Origin: Candidatus Faecousia faecavium
GTDB lineage: Bacteria > Bacillota > Clostridia > Oscillospirales > Oscillospiraceae
Direction: 5' to 3'
DNA length: 40,908 bases
NCBI GenBank assembly: GCA_018712645.1
Contig: DVGO01000066.1
Coordinates: 1 to 40,908 of the forward strand
Shown piece after piece: positions 32,258 to 40,017 of the stretch (position 1 is its first letter; each line of letters starts with the position of its first letter). Under the pieces are notes generated by a model that saw only the letters and a list, made by a program, of their open reading frames with translations, was not told where the DNA came from and ran no database searches. The translations under genes were made by a program, and so were the position numbers.

Positions 32258-33787
32258 TTACTCCCATTCCACCGTGGCAGGGGGTTTGCTGGTGATGTCG
32301 TAGACCACCCGGCTGATCCCCGGCACTTCGTTGGTAATGCGGCTGCTGGCACGTTCCAGCACCTCATAGGGCAGACGGGTCCACTCTGCCGTCATAAAGT
32401 CATCGGTGGTTACCGCCCGCAGGGCAATGGTGCGGCCGTAGGTACGGTCGTCGCCCATAACGCCGACGCTGCGCACATCCGTCAGCACGGCAAAATACTG
32501 ATTGGCGCTTGCACCGCCCTTTTCCAGTTCCTCCCGGAAAATGGCATCCGCCTGACGCAGCAGCTCCAGCTTCTCCCAGGTAATTTCTCCAATAATCCGC
32601 ACAGCCAGACCAGGGCCGGGGAAGGGCTGCCGCCACACCAGTTCCTTGGGGATTCCCAGCTGGGTGCCCACTTCCCGGACTTCATCCTTAAACAGTTCCC
32701 GCAGGGGTTCCAGAATTTCATCAAAGGCAATCACGTCCGGCAGACCGCCCACATTATGGTGGCTCTTGATGGTGGAGGCATCACCTGCGCCGCTTTCCAC
32801 CACGTCGGGATAAATGGTACCCTGCACCAGCACGTCAATTTTCCCCAGTTTCTTGGCTTCCTGCTCGAATACCCGGATAAACTCCTCGCCGATAATCTTG
32901 CGCTTCTTCTCCGGCTCGGTTACGCCCGCCAGCTTGGTCAGGAACCGCTCCTGGGCATTGACCCGGATCAGGTTCAGGTCAAAAATCTGGCGGAAGGTGT
33001 GTTCTACAAAGTCTGCCTCATCCTTGCGCAGCAGACCGTGGTCTACGAACACACAAACCAAGTTCTTGCCAATGGCTTTGTGCAGCAGCACCGCCGCCAC
33101 AGAGGAATCCACGCCGCCGGACAGGGCCAGCAGTACCCGCTTGCCCTCCAGCTTCCGGCGGTAGGTTTCAATAGACCGGGCAACAAAGTCCTCCATCTTC
33201 CAGCTGCCCACGCAGCCGCAGATGTCAAAGAGGAAGTTGGTCAGGATCTGCTTGCCGAACTGGGTATGGGTCACTTCCGGATGGAACTGCACCGCATAGA
33301 GTTTGCGCGCTTCGTCGCACATGGCGGCGCAGGGGCACTTGTCAGTGTGGGCAATGACCCGGAAGGATTCCGGGGCCTGGGCAATATAGTCGGTATGACT
33401 CATCCAGCAGATGCTGCTTTCGGGAATGCCCTTCCACAGCAGGCTCTGGCTGGTGTAAAACTGGGTTTTGCCGTATTCGCTGGAATCCTTGGCGCTGTCT
33501 ACCCGTCCGCCGGCCATATAGGCCATCAGCTGAGCGCCGTAGCAGATGCCCAGAATGGGAATGCCCAATTCCAGAATAGCCGGGTCATAATGGGGAGACT
33601 TGGGATCATAGACGCTGTTGGGGCCGCCGGTAAAGATAATGCCCTGGTAGCCCGCCTGCTGAATCTGTTGGGGGGTAATGCCATTATAGGGCTTGATTTC
33701 TGCGTAAACATGCTGCTCCCGAACCCGGCGGGCAATCAGCTGGTTGTACTGGCCGCCAAAGTCCAAAACCAGAATTTTTTCTTCCAT
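32258..33787 (-). CDS. guaA: GMP synthase (glutamine-hydrolysing)
   Basis: This is a 509-residue enzyme converting XMP to GMP. The N-terminal class I amidotransferase domain has Cys82 in ILGICYGAQ and [10 protein letters not shown] with its His-Glu. The ATP pyrophosphatase domain carries the P-loop [10 protein letters not shown] (about 219-228). The dimerisation domain ends PPATVEWE, the family C-terminus. GAGGAGTATACC precedes the ATG. It sits 13 nt after purB. The guanine branch is thus coupled to adenine-branch genes; guaB is not in the window. Confidence 0.95.
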   Translation of the reverse strand: MEEKILVLDFGGQYNQLIARRVREQHVYAEIKPYNGITPQQIQQAGYQGIIFTGGPNSVYDPKSPHYDPAILELGIPILGICYGAQLMAYMAGGRVDSAKDSSEYGKTQFYTSQSLLWKGIPESSICWMSHTDYIAQAPESFRVIAHTDKCPCAAMCDEARKLYAVQFHPEVTHTQFGKQILTNFLFDICGCVGSWKMEDFVARSIETYRRKLEGKRVLLALSGGVDSSVAAVLLHKAIGKNLVCVFVDHGLLRKDEADFVEHTFRQIFDLNLIRVNAQERFLTKLAGVTEPEKKRKIIGEEFIRVFEQEAKKLGKIDVLVQGTIYPDVVESGAGDASTIKSHHNVGGLPDVIAFDEILEPLRELFKDEVREVGTQLGIPKELVWRQPFPGPGLAVRIIGEITWEKLELLRQADAIFREELEKGGASANQYFAVLTDVRSVGVMGDDRTYGRTIALRAVTTDDFMTAEWTRLPYEVLERASSRITNEVPGISRVVYDITSKPPATVEWE

Positions 33788-33800
33788 GGTATACTCCTCG

Positions 33801-35216
33801 TTATAAGGTAATCTCCGCAGTTTCTGCGGTTACATCAGACAAAATAGGCTGCAATTTTTCCAGATACCTCTCCACCTGCTCCGGGCATCTGCCGATGTAC
33901 AAAGAAGGCTCCAGCACCGCTTCCATCTCTTCCTTGCTCATGCCGAACTCCGGGTGCTCTGCCAGAGACGCCAGCAGGTCCCAGCTTTCTCCGGCCTTCA
34001 TCCGGGCGGTAGCTTCCATGGAGCAAGTGCGGATGATTTCATGAATTTGCTGCCGGTCACCGCCACGCTTCACCGCTTCCATCATCAGATTTTCCGTGGC
34101 GATGAAGGGCAGGTACTCCCGGACTGTTTTTTCTACGATTTTTTCGTTGACGTGCAGGCCATCGGTGACATTCTGTGCCAGGCGCAAAATGGCGTCGGCG
34201 CAGAGGAAGCCCTCGGGCATGGAGATCCGGCGGTTGGCAGAATCGTCCAGCGTCCGCTCCAGCCACTGGGTAGAAGCGGTCATAGGAGCGTTCATGGCGT
34301 CCGCCATCAGATACCGTGCCAAAGAGCAGATTCGCTCACAGCGCATGGGGTTGCGCTTGTAGGCCATGGCAGAAGAGCCGATCTGGCTGCTTTCAAAGGG
34401 TTCTTCCACCTGCCGGTCGTGCTGCAGCAGGCGGATATCGTTTGCCATCCGGTAGCAGCTCTGGGCAATGGAGGACAGGCAGTTGAGAATCCGGCTGTCC
34501 AGCTTTCTGGGATAGGTCTGGCCGCAAACATCGAAGCAGCTTTCAAAGCCAAAAGCGGCGCTGATGCGCCGGTTCATCTCATCAATCTTCTCCCGGTCGC
34601 CATCAAACAGTTCCAGGAAGCTGGCTTCGGTGCCGGTGGTTCCCCGGCAGCCCAGGAACTTCATGCTGTGAATCACAAATTCCAGTTCTTCCAGGTCGGA
34701 TGCAAAGTCCTGCATCCACAGCGTTGCCCGCTTGCCTACCGTCACCAGCTGGGCAGGCTGGTAGTGGGTATAGCCCAGTGTGGGCATAGCCTTATATTCT
34801 CTGGCAAATTTAGCCAGATTGGCCAGGACTTTCTTCAGCTGTTCTTTCAGGTACAACAGACCCTGGCGGTAGATCACCAGGTCGGCATTGTCGGTCACAT
34901 AGCAGCTGGTAGCGCCCAGGTGGATGATTCCTGCTGCGTCCGGTGCCACTTTGCCGTAGGCGTAGACATGGGCCATCACATCATGGCGCACCTCTTTTTC
35001 CCGGGCGGCGGCACAGTCGTAGTCAATGTCCGTCAGATGGGCTTCCAGCTGTTCCACCTGTTCCTTTGTCACCGGCAGACCCAGTTCCTGCTCTGCCCGG
35101 GCCAGGGCTACCCACAGCCGTCTCCAGGTCAGGATTCGCATGTCGCTGGAGAAAAGCCGGAGCATATATTCCGATGCGTATCGGGACCCCAGGGGGGATT
35201 CATAATGGTCTTTCAT
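33801..35216 (-). CDS. purB: Adenylosuccinate lyase
   Basis: This is a 471-residue lyase acting twice in purine synthesis (SAICAR to AICAR, adenylosuccinate to AMP). ATG 35216 is chosen since AAGGAGA is 6 nt upstream and the protein then starts [15 protein letters not shown]. The fumarase/aspartase-superfamily signature [14 protein letters not shown] (about 297-310) carries the flexible catalytic loop. The conserved [12 protein letters not shown] and [12 protein letters not shown] stretches bear the active-site His and Thr. At 471 residues it is longer than the ~430-residue B. subtilis type and closer to the eukaryote-like length class. It lies between purA (10 nt) and guaA. Confidence 0.94.
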   Translation of the reverse strand: MKDHYESPLGSRYASEYMLRLFSSDMRILTWRRLWVALARAEQELGLPVTKEQVEQLEAHLTDIDYDCAAAREKEVRHDVMAHVYAYGKVAPDAAGIIHLGATSCYVTDNADLVIYRQGLLYLKEQLKKVLANLAKFAREYKAMPTLGYTHYQPAQLVTVGKRATLWMQDFASDLEELEFVIHSMKFLGCRGTTGTEASFLELFDGDREKIDEMNRRISAAFGFESCFDVCGQTYPRKLDSRILNCLSSIAQSCYRMANDIRLLQHDRQVEEPFESSQIGSSAMAYKRNPMRCERICSLARYLMADAMNAPMTASTQWLERTLDDSANRRISMPEGFLCADAILRLAQNVTDGLHVNEKIVEKTVREYLPFIATENLMMEAVKRGGDRQQIHEIIRTCSMEATARMKAGESWDLLASLAEHPEFGMSKEEMEAVLEPSLYIGRCPEQVERYLEKLQPILSDVTAETAEITL

Positions 35217-35226
35217 GATTCTCTCC

Positions 35227-36501
35227 TTATCTGTAAATGATACTGTCCCGCTCCGGGCCAACGGAAACGTAGCCAATGTGGCAGCCGATCTGCTCTTCCA
35301 GGTACAGAACGTAGTCCTTGGCGGCCTGGGGCAGATCCTCCCAGGTTCTGATACCGGAAATGTCGCACTTCCAGCCTTCCAGATATTCGATCACAGGCTT
35401 TGCCTGATTCAGAAGCACCGGGAATGGGAACCGGTCGGTGGGCTGGCCGTCCAGGGTATAGCGGCTGCACACAGGAATCTTATCCATACAGCTCAATACG
35501 TCCATTTTGGTCAGGGCAATGTTAGTTGCTCCCTGAACTTCCACACCATAGCGGGTGGCCACAATGTCCACCGGGCCCACCCGACGGGGACGGCCGGTCT
35601 TGGCGCCGTATTCACCGCCGGCCTGACGCAGCTGCTCGGCTTCCTCTCCGAACAACTCACAGACGAAGGGGCCTTCACCGACACAGGTGGAGTAGGCCTT
35701 CACCACGCCCACCACTTCGTCCAGCTTCACACTGGGCAGTCCGGAACCCACCGGTGCATAGGCAGCAATGGCATTGGAAGAGGTGGTGTAAGGATAGATG
35801 CCGTAGTCCAGATCCCGCAGCGCACCCAGCTGGGCCTCAAAGAGAATCTTCTTTCCTTCCTTCTGAGCCTGGGCCAGGAAAGCACCGGTATCGCAGATGA
35901 AGGGCTTGATTTTTTCGCAGTAATTGTCCAGCCACTGCTGCAGCTCTTCCATGGTCACCGCAGGGGCGCCGTAAACACCGGTGAGGGTCAGGTTTTTCCA
36001 CTCCAGCAGATCCTGCAAATGGGCTTTCAGGTGCTCCGGATACAGCAGTTCTCCTGCCAGAATGGTTTTCTTCTGGTACTTGTCAGAGTAGAACGGGGCG
36101 ATACCCTGCTTGGTGGAACCGTATTTCTTATCCTTCAAACGGGCTTCTTCCAGTCCGTCCAGCACCCGGTGCCAGGGCATCAGCACAGATGCCCGGTCGC
36201 TGATTTTCAGATTCTCCGGCGTCAGGGCAACTCCCTTGGAGGTAACCTGCTCTATCTCCTGCCAGAGATTCTCCGGGTCCAGAGCCACGCCGTTGCCCAG
36301 AATGTTCACAACCCCCGGACGGAAAATACCGGAAGGCAGCAGATGCAGGGCAAATTTGCCATAGGAATTGATCACCGTATGGCCGGCGTTGCCGCCGCCC
36401 TGGTAGCGCACCACCACATCAAAATCCCGGGTCAGCAGGTCCACCATCCGGCCCTTGCCTTCGTCACCCCAGTTGATTCCAACAATCGCACACGTTTGCA
36501 T
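35227..36501 (-). CDS. purA: Adenylosuccinate synthetase
   Basis: This is a 424-residue GTP-dependent enzyme joining IMP and aspartate. ATG 36501 follows GGAGGAAAACGCA; an upstream in-frame reading would run into purC. The GTP-binding P-loop is WGDEGKGRMVD (about 11-21), where the final Lys of the usual GDEGKGK is Arg. The IMP-binding QGGGNAGHTV segment and the later TTGRPRRVGP-like stretch (TGRPRRVGPVD) are present. A purine operon containing purC, purA and purB without the intermediate de novo genes suggests the remaining pur genes are elsewhere. It is spaced 16 nt from purC. Confidence 0.94.
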   Translation of the reverse strand: MQTCAIVGINWGDEGKGRMVDLLTRDFDVVVRYQGGGNAGHTVINSYGKFALHLLPSGIFRPGVVNILGNGVALDPENLWQEIEQVTSKGVALTPENLKISDRASVLMPWHRVLDGLEEARLKDKKYGSTKQGIAPFYSDKYQKKTILAGELLYPEHLKAHLQDLLEWKNLTLTGVYGAPAVTMEELQQWLDNYCEKIKPFICDTGAFLAQAQKEGKKILFEAQLGALRDLDYGIYPYTTSSNAIAAYAPVGSGLPSVKLDEVVGVVKAYSTCVGEGPFVCELFGEEAEQLRQAGGEYGAKTGRPRRVGPVDIVATRYGVEVQGATNIALTKMDVLSCMDKIPVCSRYTLDGQPTDRFPFPVLLNQAKPVIEYLEGWKCDISGIRTWEDLPQAAKDYVLYLEEQIGCHIGYVSVGPERDSIIYR

Positions 36502-36517
36502 TGCGTTTTCCTCCAAA

Positions 36518-37231
36518 TTACAGGTTTGCTTCCAGTCTGCGCATGATTTCTTCGTAAGCTTCTTCCACACCGCCCATATCCCGGCGGAAGCGGTCTTTGT
36601 CCAGCTTTTCCCCGGTTTTGGCGTCCCACAGACGGCAGGTATCCGGGCTGATTTCGTCTGCCAGCACAATGGTGCCGTCTTCCAGGCGGCCGAATTCCAG
36701 CTTGAAATCCACCAATGTCACGCCGCAGCTTTTCCAGAATTCCTTCAAAAACTCATTGACCTGGAAGGAATAGGTCTGGATAATGTCAATTTCCCGGGGC
36801 GTTGCCAGGTGCATGGCCTGGGCGTGGTAGCGGTTGAGCAGCGGGTCACCCAGCTCATCATTTTTATAGGAGAACTCAATGGTAGGCTGGTCAAATACCA
36901 CACCTTCCTCCACGCCGTAACGCTTGGAGAAGGAGCCTGCGGCAATGTTGCGCACAATGACTTCCAGCGGCACGATGGATACCTTTTTCACCAGGGTCTC
37001 CCGTTGGTTCAGTTCCTGGACATAGTGGGTGGGGATTCCTGCGGATTCCAACTTCGACATCAGCCGGTTGCTCATTTGGTTGTTGATGATGCCTTTTCCG
37101 GCGATACTTCCCTTTTTCAGGCCGTTAAAGGCGGTGGCATCGTCCTTGTACGAGACAATCAGCAGCTGGGGATCTTCTGTGGCAAATACCTTCTTTGCCT
37201 TTCCTTCGTAAAGCTGTTTTCCCTTTTCCAT
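36518..37231 (-). CDS. purC: SAICAR synthetase
   Basis: This is a 237-residue phosphoribosylaminoimidazole-succinocarboxamide synthase. ATG 37231 follows GGGAGGAACAAT and gives the conserved start QLYEGKAKKVFAT (SAICAR synthetase signature 1 region). Later motifs are LEVIVRNIAAGSF and LVDFKLEFG, then DEISPDTCRLWD (signature 2). It is the first gene of the operon. The in-frame reading continues upstream to about 37339 but lacks family similarity and overlaps the structured leader, so it is excluded. Expression is probably set by the promoter, terminator and alternative stems in 37273-37455. Confidence 0.95.
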   Translation of the reverse strand: MEKGKQLYEGKAKKVFATEDPQLLIVSYKDDATAFNGLKKGSIAGKGIINNQMSNRLMSKLESAGIPTHYVQELNQRETLVKKVSIVPLEVIVRNIAAGSFSKRYGVEEGVVFDQPTIEFSYKNDELGDPLLNRYHAQAMHLATPREIDIIQTYSFQVNEFLKEFWKSCGVTLVDFKLEFGRLEDGTIVLADEISPDTCRLWDAKTGEKLDKDRFRRDMGGVEEAYEEIMRRLEANL

Positions 37232-37234
37232 ATT

Positions 37235-37336
37235 GTTCCTCCCGATACAGCGTTTTGGTATCTGCCAAGAGTCCCGGAACGTATGGGAATATTCTTCCCA
37301 GTTTCCCGGAGCAATTATCCCAGGTTTCCCCTCCGG
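37235..37336 (-). promoter_or_regulatory. Structured purC leader with mutually exclusive stems
   Basis: Read on the minus strand, CCGGAG (37331-37336) can pair with CTCCGG (37306-37311). An overlapping CCGGGAA (37303-37309) can instead pair with TTCCGGG (37273-37279), enclosing a second perfect stem TGGGAA/TTCCCA (37295-37300 with 37284-37289). The two outer pairings cannot coexist. GTTCC (37276-37280) within the second arm is also complementary to GGAAC (37235-37239) in the purC ribosome site. This resembles a translational switch. It matches no riboswitch class I can recognise (not the purine, ZTP or PRPP consensus). Confidence 0.5.
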
Positions 37337-37365
37337 CACCGGTTCTCACAGGCATGTTTCCTAAC

Positions 37366-37413
37366 AAAAAATCGACAAAGGCGTCTAAGAGTACACACTC
37401 AAAGACGCCTTTG
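37366..37413 (-). terminator. Promoter-proximal intrinsic terminator in purC leader
   Basis: On the minus strand CAAAGGCGTCT (37403-37413) pairs perfectly with AGACGCCTTTG (37376-37386). The stem encloses an inner GAGT/ACTC stem with a GTGT loop and is followed by TCGA and TTTTTT (37366-37371). It starts only about 7 nt after the predicted transcription start, so most transcripts may end as RNAs of about 55 nt. Confidence 0.8.
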
Positions 37414-37426
37414 CCCTTGCTGTTTT

Positions 37427-37455
37427 ATGTTACAACAAGATTTTTCCTTTGTCAA
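37427..37455 (-). promoter_or_regulatory. Sigma-A promoter of the purine operon
   Basis: On the minus strand TTGACA (37450-37455), a 17-nt spacer and TAACAT (37427-37432) form a strong promoter. The start of transcription is predicted at about 37420, giving a leader of about 190 nt before purC. Confidence 0.82.
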
Positions 37456-37531
37456 CACCTTGCACAAAAAATATCTTTTTCTTTAGCTATATTGCCAAGT
37501 TCGCCATTGGCGCCTCTGGCTGAAAAACCAG

Positions 37532-37560
37532 TGGAAACCCCGGCGCAAATATGTTATAGT
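37532..37560 (+). promoter_or_regulatory. Extended -10 promoter of glutamine synthetase gene
   Basis: TGGAAA (37532-37537), a 17-nt spacer ending TGT, and TATAGT (37555-37560) form an extended -10 promoter 61 nt ahead of the ATG. It is divergent from the purC promoter about 75 nt away. Confidence 0.7.
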
Positions 37561-37569
37561 AAACATATT
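37548..37569 (+). promoter_or_regulatory. Palindromic operator over the -10 box
   Basis: AATATGTT (37548-37555) and AACATATT (37562-37569) are perfect 8-bp inverted repeats separated by ATAGTA, covering the whole -10 hexamer and the predicted start site. A dimeric repressor bound here would block transcription. The half-site resembles, but does not match, the GlnR/TnrA consensus (TGTNAN7TNACA). Confidence 0.6.
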
Positions 37570-37621
37570 CCATTCCGGTTTTCCCGGAAGCCCATATTTT
37601 CAGAAGAAAGCAGGTTTCCCT

Positions 37622-38830
37622 ATGGAATATACCCCTCAAGAGGTTATGCAATATATTCAGGAAGAGGATGTAAAATTCATCCGTCTTGCCTTCTGCGACT
37701 GCTTCGGTCGTCCCAAGAACATCTCCATTATGCCCCAGGAGCTGGAACGAGCTTTCCGTTATGGCATTGCCCTGGACGCCTCCGCCATTGCCGGATTTGG
37801 CGACGAAGTACACTCGGACCTATTCCTGCATCCTGATCCTGCCACCATTATGGTTCTGCCCTGGCGGCCGGAGCATGGACGGGTGGTTCGGATGTTCTGC
37901 ACCATTACCCATCCCGACGGCACCTTGTTTCCTCTGGACAGCCGGGGGATTCTCAAGCGGGCCATTTCCGACGCAGCCGACGCCGGGTACACCTTTGCCT
38001 TCGGCTCGGAGCTGGAATTTTACCTGTTCCAGCTGGACGAAAACGGCCAGCCCACCAAAATTCCCTATGACCAAGCCAGCTACATGGATGTTGCCCCGGA
38101 GGATAAGTGCGAAAATGTCCGGCGGGAAATCTGCCTGACCTTGGAGCAAATGGGCATTCAGCCGGAATCTTCCCATCACGAGGAAGGCCCGGGCCAGAAT
38201 GAGATTGATTTTCGCTATTCCGACGCTCTCCGCGCCGCGGACAATGCCCACACCTTCTGCACCGTGGTAAAAACCATTGCTGCCCGGAATGGTCTGGCCG
38301 CAGACTTTTCTCCCAAGCCCCTGCCGGAACACCCCGGCAGCGGATTTCATATCAACATTTCCGTACAAGGCCCCGACGAAAACTGGATGCAGCACATGCT
38401 GGCAGGCATCCTGAACCGGGTGCCGGAAATCACCCTGTTTTTGAATCCCACGGAGCAGTCGTATCGTCGTCTCGGCTCTCACAAAGCCCCGAAGTTCATC
38501 TCCTGGTCCAATGACAATCGCTCCATGCTGGTGCGGATTCCCGCTGCCCATGGGGAATACCGGCGGGCAGAGCTGCGCTCCCCGGACTGCACCGCCAATC
38601 CGTATCTTGCCTTTGCCCTGGTAATCTGGGCCGGTCTGGAAGGAATTTCCCAGCAGCTTCCCCTGCCCCAGGCGGCAAATGTGAATCTGTTCACCGCCGC
38701 ACAATGGGATGTAGCCCATTTGCAGACCCTGCCGCTGTCCCTGCCCACCGCCATCCGCAGCGCAGCCGCCAGCACCTTCCTGGCCCAGCACTTCCCCCAG
38801 GCTCTGATTGACTGCTTCTGCAATCGGTGA
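37622..38830 (+). CDS. glnA: Glutamine synthetase, type I family
   Basis: This is a 402-residue GSI-family enzyme forming glutamine from glutamate and ammonia, with metal and substrate motifs in order: FGSELEFYLF (metal Glu), GPGQNEIDFRYSDAL, GSGFHINIS (the GSGMH ammonia/ATP loop), NPTEQSYRRL (Glu flap and Arg), and RRAELRSPD (metal Glu and catalytic Arg). It is about 40 residues shorter than most GSI-alpha enzymes and has no adenylylation loop. A role as main glutamine synthetase is likely because the ANTAR gene follows. A gamma-glutamyl ligase paralogue is possible. The ribosome site is weak (GAAAGCAGG, about 37607-37615), and the leader has a small TTCCGG/CCGGAA hairpin. Confidence 0.88.
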   Translation: MEYTPQEVMQYIQEEDVKFIRLAFCDCFGRPKNISIMPQELERAFRYGIALDASAIAGFGDEVHSDLFLHPDPATIMVLPWRPEHGRVVRMFCTITHPDGTLFPLDSRGILKRAISDAADAGYTFAFGSELEFYLFQLDENGQPTKIPYDQASYMDVAPEDKCENVRREICLTLEQMGIQPESSHHEEGPGQNEIDFRYSDALRAADNAHTFCTVVKTIAARNGLAADFSPKPLPEHPGSGFHINISVQGPDENWMQHMLAGILNRVPEITLFLNPTEQSYRRLGSHKAPKFISWSNDNRSMLVRIPAAHGEYRRAELRSPDCTANPYLAFALVIWAGLEGISQQLPLPQAANVNLFTAAQWDVAHLQTLPLSLPTAIRSAAASTFLAQHFPQALIDCFCNR

Positions 38831-38864
38831 GCCTGCCCAAATTCAACTGAAAGGAGGAACCCAT

Positions 38865-39449
38865 CTGGCATATCAAGAACGATGTTACAGTGTTCTGGTG
38901 GTTTGCGGGGTTCAGAAATTTCTGGACGCTCTGATGCCCATGCTTCCGGAGACAGAATATTCCCCGATATGTATTGCAGCCAATGCTGCCGCTGCCCGTC
39001 GGGAGCTGCTGCGCAGAAGTTTTGATTTTATCATCATCAACGCCCCGCTTCCCGATGAATTCGGTACACGGTTCGCAATCGACGCCAGCCAGTGTCCCGG
39101 CAGTGTGGTGCTGCTTCTGGTGCGCTCAGAAGTCTACGAGCAGACCAACGCCAAGGTTCTCTCCCAAGGAGTATTTACGCTGGCCAAACCCACGCCTGCC
39201 CAGACATTGCAGCAGGGTCTCAAATGGATGGCCGCCGCCAGAGAGCGGCTGCGCCGCCTGGAAAAGAAGGCCTCCACCGTGGAGGAAAAAATGGAGGAAA
39301 TCCGGCTGGTTAACCGGGCCAAATGGGTGCTGATTGAAAAGTATCACATGAGCGAGCCGGATGCCCACCGCTACATTGAAAAGCAGGCCATGGATCGCTG
39401 TACTTCCCGTAAGGAGATTGCCCGAGAGATCCTGCAGACCACCTCATAA
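38865..39449 (+). CDS. ANTAR-domain response regulator, CTG start
   Basis: This is a 194-residue regulator. No ATG or GTG is suitably placed, but AAAGGAGG (38850-38857) lies 7 nt before CTG 38865, which gives the family-like start (L/M)AYQERCYSVLVVCG. The N-terminal pseudo-receiver domain (1-120) has FDFIIINAPLPDEFGTRFAID where the phospho-acceptor Asp would be, but Asn replaces it, so phosphorylation is unlikely. A coiled-coil follows, then an ANTAR domain (about 140-192: KMEEIRLVNRAKWVLIEKYHMSEPDAHRYIEKQAM). ANTAR proteins bind paired RNA stem-loops and prevent termination. A glnA-linked ANTAR antiterminator (GlnR/NitR) is known in Clostridium saccharobutylicum. The gene begins 34 nt after glnA. 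Confidence 0.85.
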   Translation: MAYQERCYSVLVVCGVQKFLDALMPMLPETEYSPICIAANAAAARRELLRRSFDFIIINAPLPDEFGTRFAIDASQCPGSVVLLLVRSEVYEQTNAKVLSQGVFTLAKPTPAQTLQQGLKWMAAARERLRRLEKKASTVEEKMEEIRLVNRAKWVLIEKYHMSEPDAHRYIEKQAMDRCTSRKEIAREILQTTS

Positions 39450-39455
39450 AACGCC

Positions 39456-39496
39456 AATCCGGCGAAGCCCTTTGCAAGGCTTCGCCGGATTATCTT
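39456..39496 (+). terminator. Intrinsic terminator
   Basis: AATCCGGCGAAGCC (39456-39469) pairs perfectly with GGCTTCGCCGGATT (39478-39491) around an 8-nt loop, followed by ATCTTTATT. It ends the glnA-ANTAR transcript and faces the convergent RNHCP gene. Confidence 0.88.
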
Positions 39497-39945
39497 TATT
39501 CCTGGGTGTTTTCCCCGAAAGAAGGCATCTGCCCCTCTCCGCCCATCATGGCGGTCATTTCCTCAATGCGTTCCAGGGGGAACGGCGGATTTGCCAAGGG
39601 CTTCATGGCAATGGACATGAGTTTCATGGGGTTATCGTCAGCCAGCACCCGGTTGGAGCTGAGCTCGCCGCAGCGGCGGCAGCGGTGGATAATGGCCCAC
39701 TCGCCCTTGCCCCGAACCCAAACCGCTACCGGCTCCATCAGACTGCCGCAGTCGGACTCCCGGTCTCCCGGTTCGATGTCCACATGCAGGCTGTACAGAC
39801 AGTTGGGGCAGTGGTTGCGGTGATCGCTGCCCGCTCCGGCAGGCACTACCAGACGGCCGCAGTTTTTGCAGGTAAAGGCTTCCTGACAGGCGTGGGTTTT
39901 GTAGTAGCCTTTTTCGTATTGTTTGCGTTTATTTTCCCGATTCAT
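39496..39945 (-). CDS. RNHCP domain protein
   Basis: This is a 149-residue protein of the RNHCP family, named for the motif seen here as HRNHCPNCLYSLHVD (about 42-56). Two zinc-ribbon-like CxxC pairs are seen N-terminally (FTCKNCG and CPNC), then RCRRCGELSSNRVLADDN nearer the C-terminus. The family is widespread in Firmicutes and Actinobacteria without a firm role. The cysteine pairs imply zinc binding and perhaps contact with RNA or ribosomes. A GAGGGAAAT ribosome site precedes the ATG. It has its own strong promoter at 39982-40009. The C-terminus has a methionine-rich helix (MKLMSIAMKPL, IEEMTAMMGG). Confidence 0.9.
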   Translation of the reverse strand: MNRENKRKQYEKGYYKTHACQEAFTCKNCGRLVVPAGAGSDHRNHCPNCLYSLHVDIEPGDRESDCGSLMEPVAVWVRGKGEWAIIHRCRRCGELSSNRVLADDNPMKLMSIAMKPLANPPFPLERIEEMTAMMGGEGQMPSFGENTQE

Positions 39946-39981
39946 GGCATTTCCCTCAGTAAATTCAAAATGGATGGTTCC

Positions 39982-40009
39982 ATTATACCGGAGTTTGGGA
40001 ATATGTCAA
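39982..40009 (-). promoter_or_regulatory. Sigma-A promoter of RNHCP gene
   Basis: On the minus strand TTGACA (40004-40009), a 16-nt spacer and TATAAT (39982-39987) are perfect consensus boxes immediately after the trxB stop, about 37 nt ahead of the RNHCP start. Confidence 0.85.
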
Positions 40010-40017
40010 TGCTGGCG

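Noticed and set aside
37232..37339. In-frame upstream extension of purC or a leader peptide
   Set aside because: The extra residues show no SAICAR synthetase similarity, and the strong ribosome site precedes ATG 37231. A leader peptide has no clear ribosome site or codon bias.
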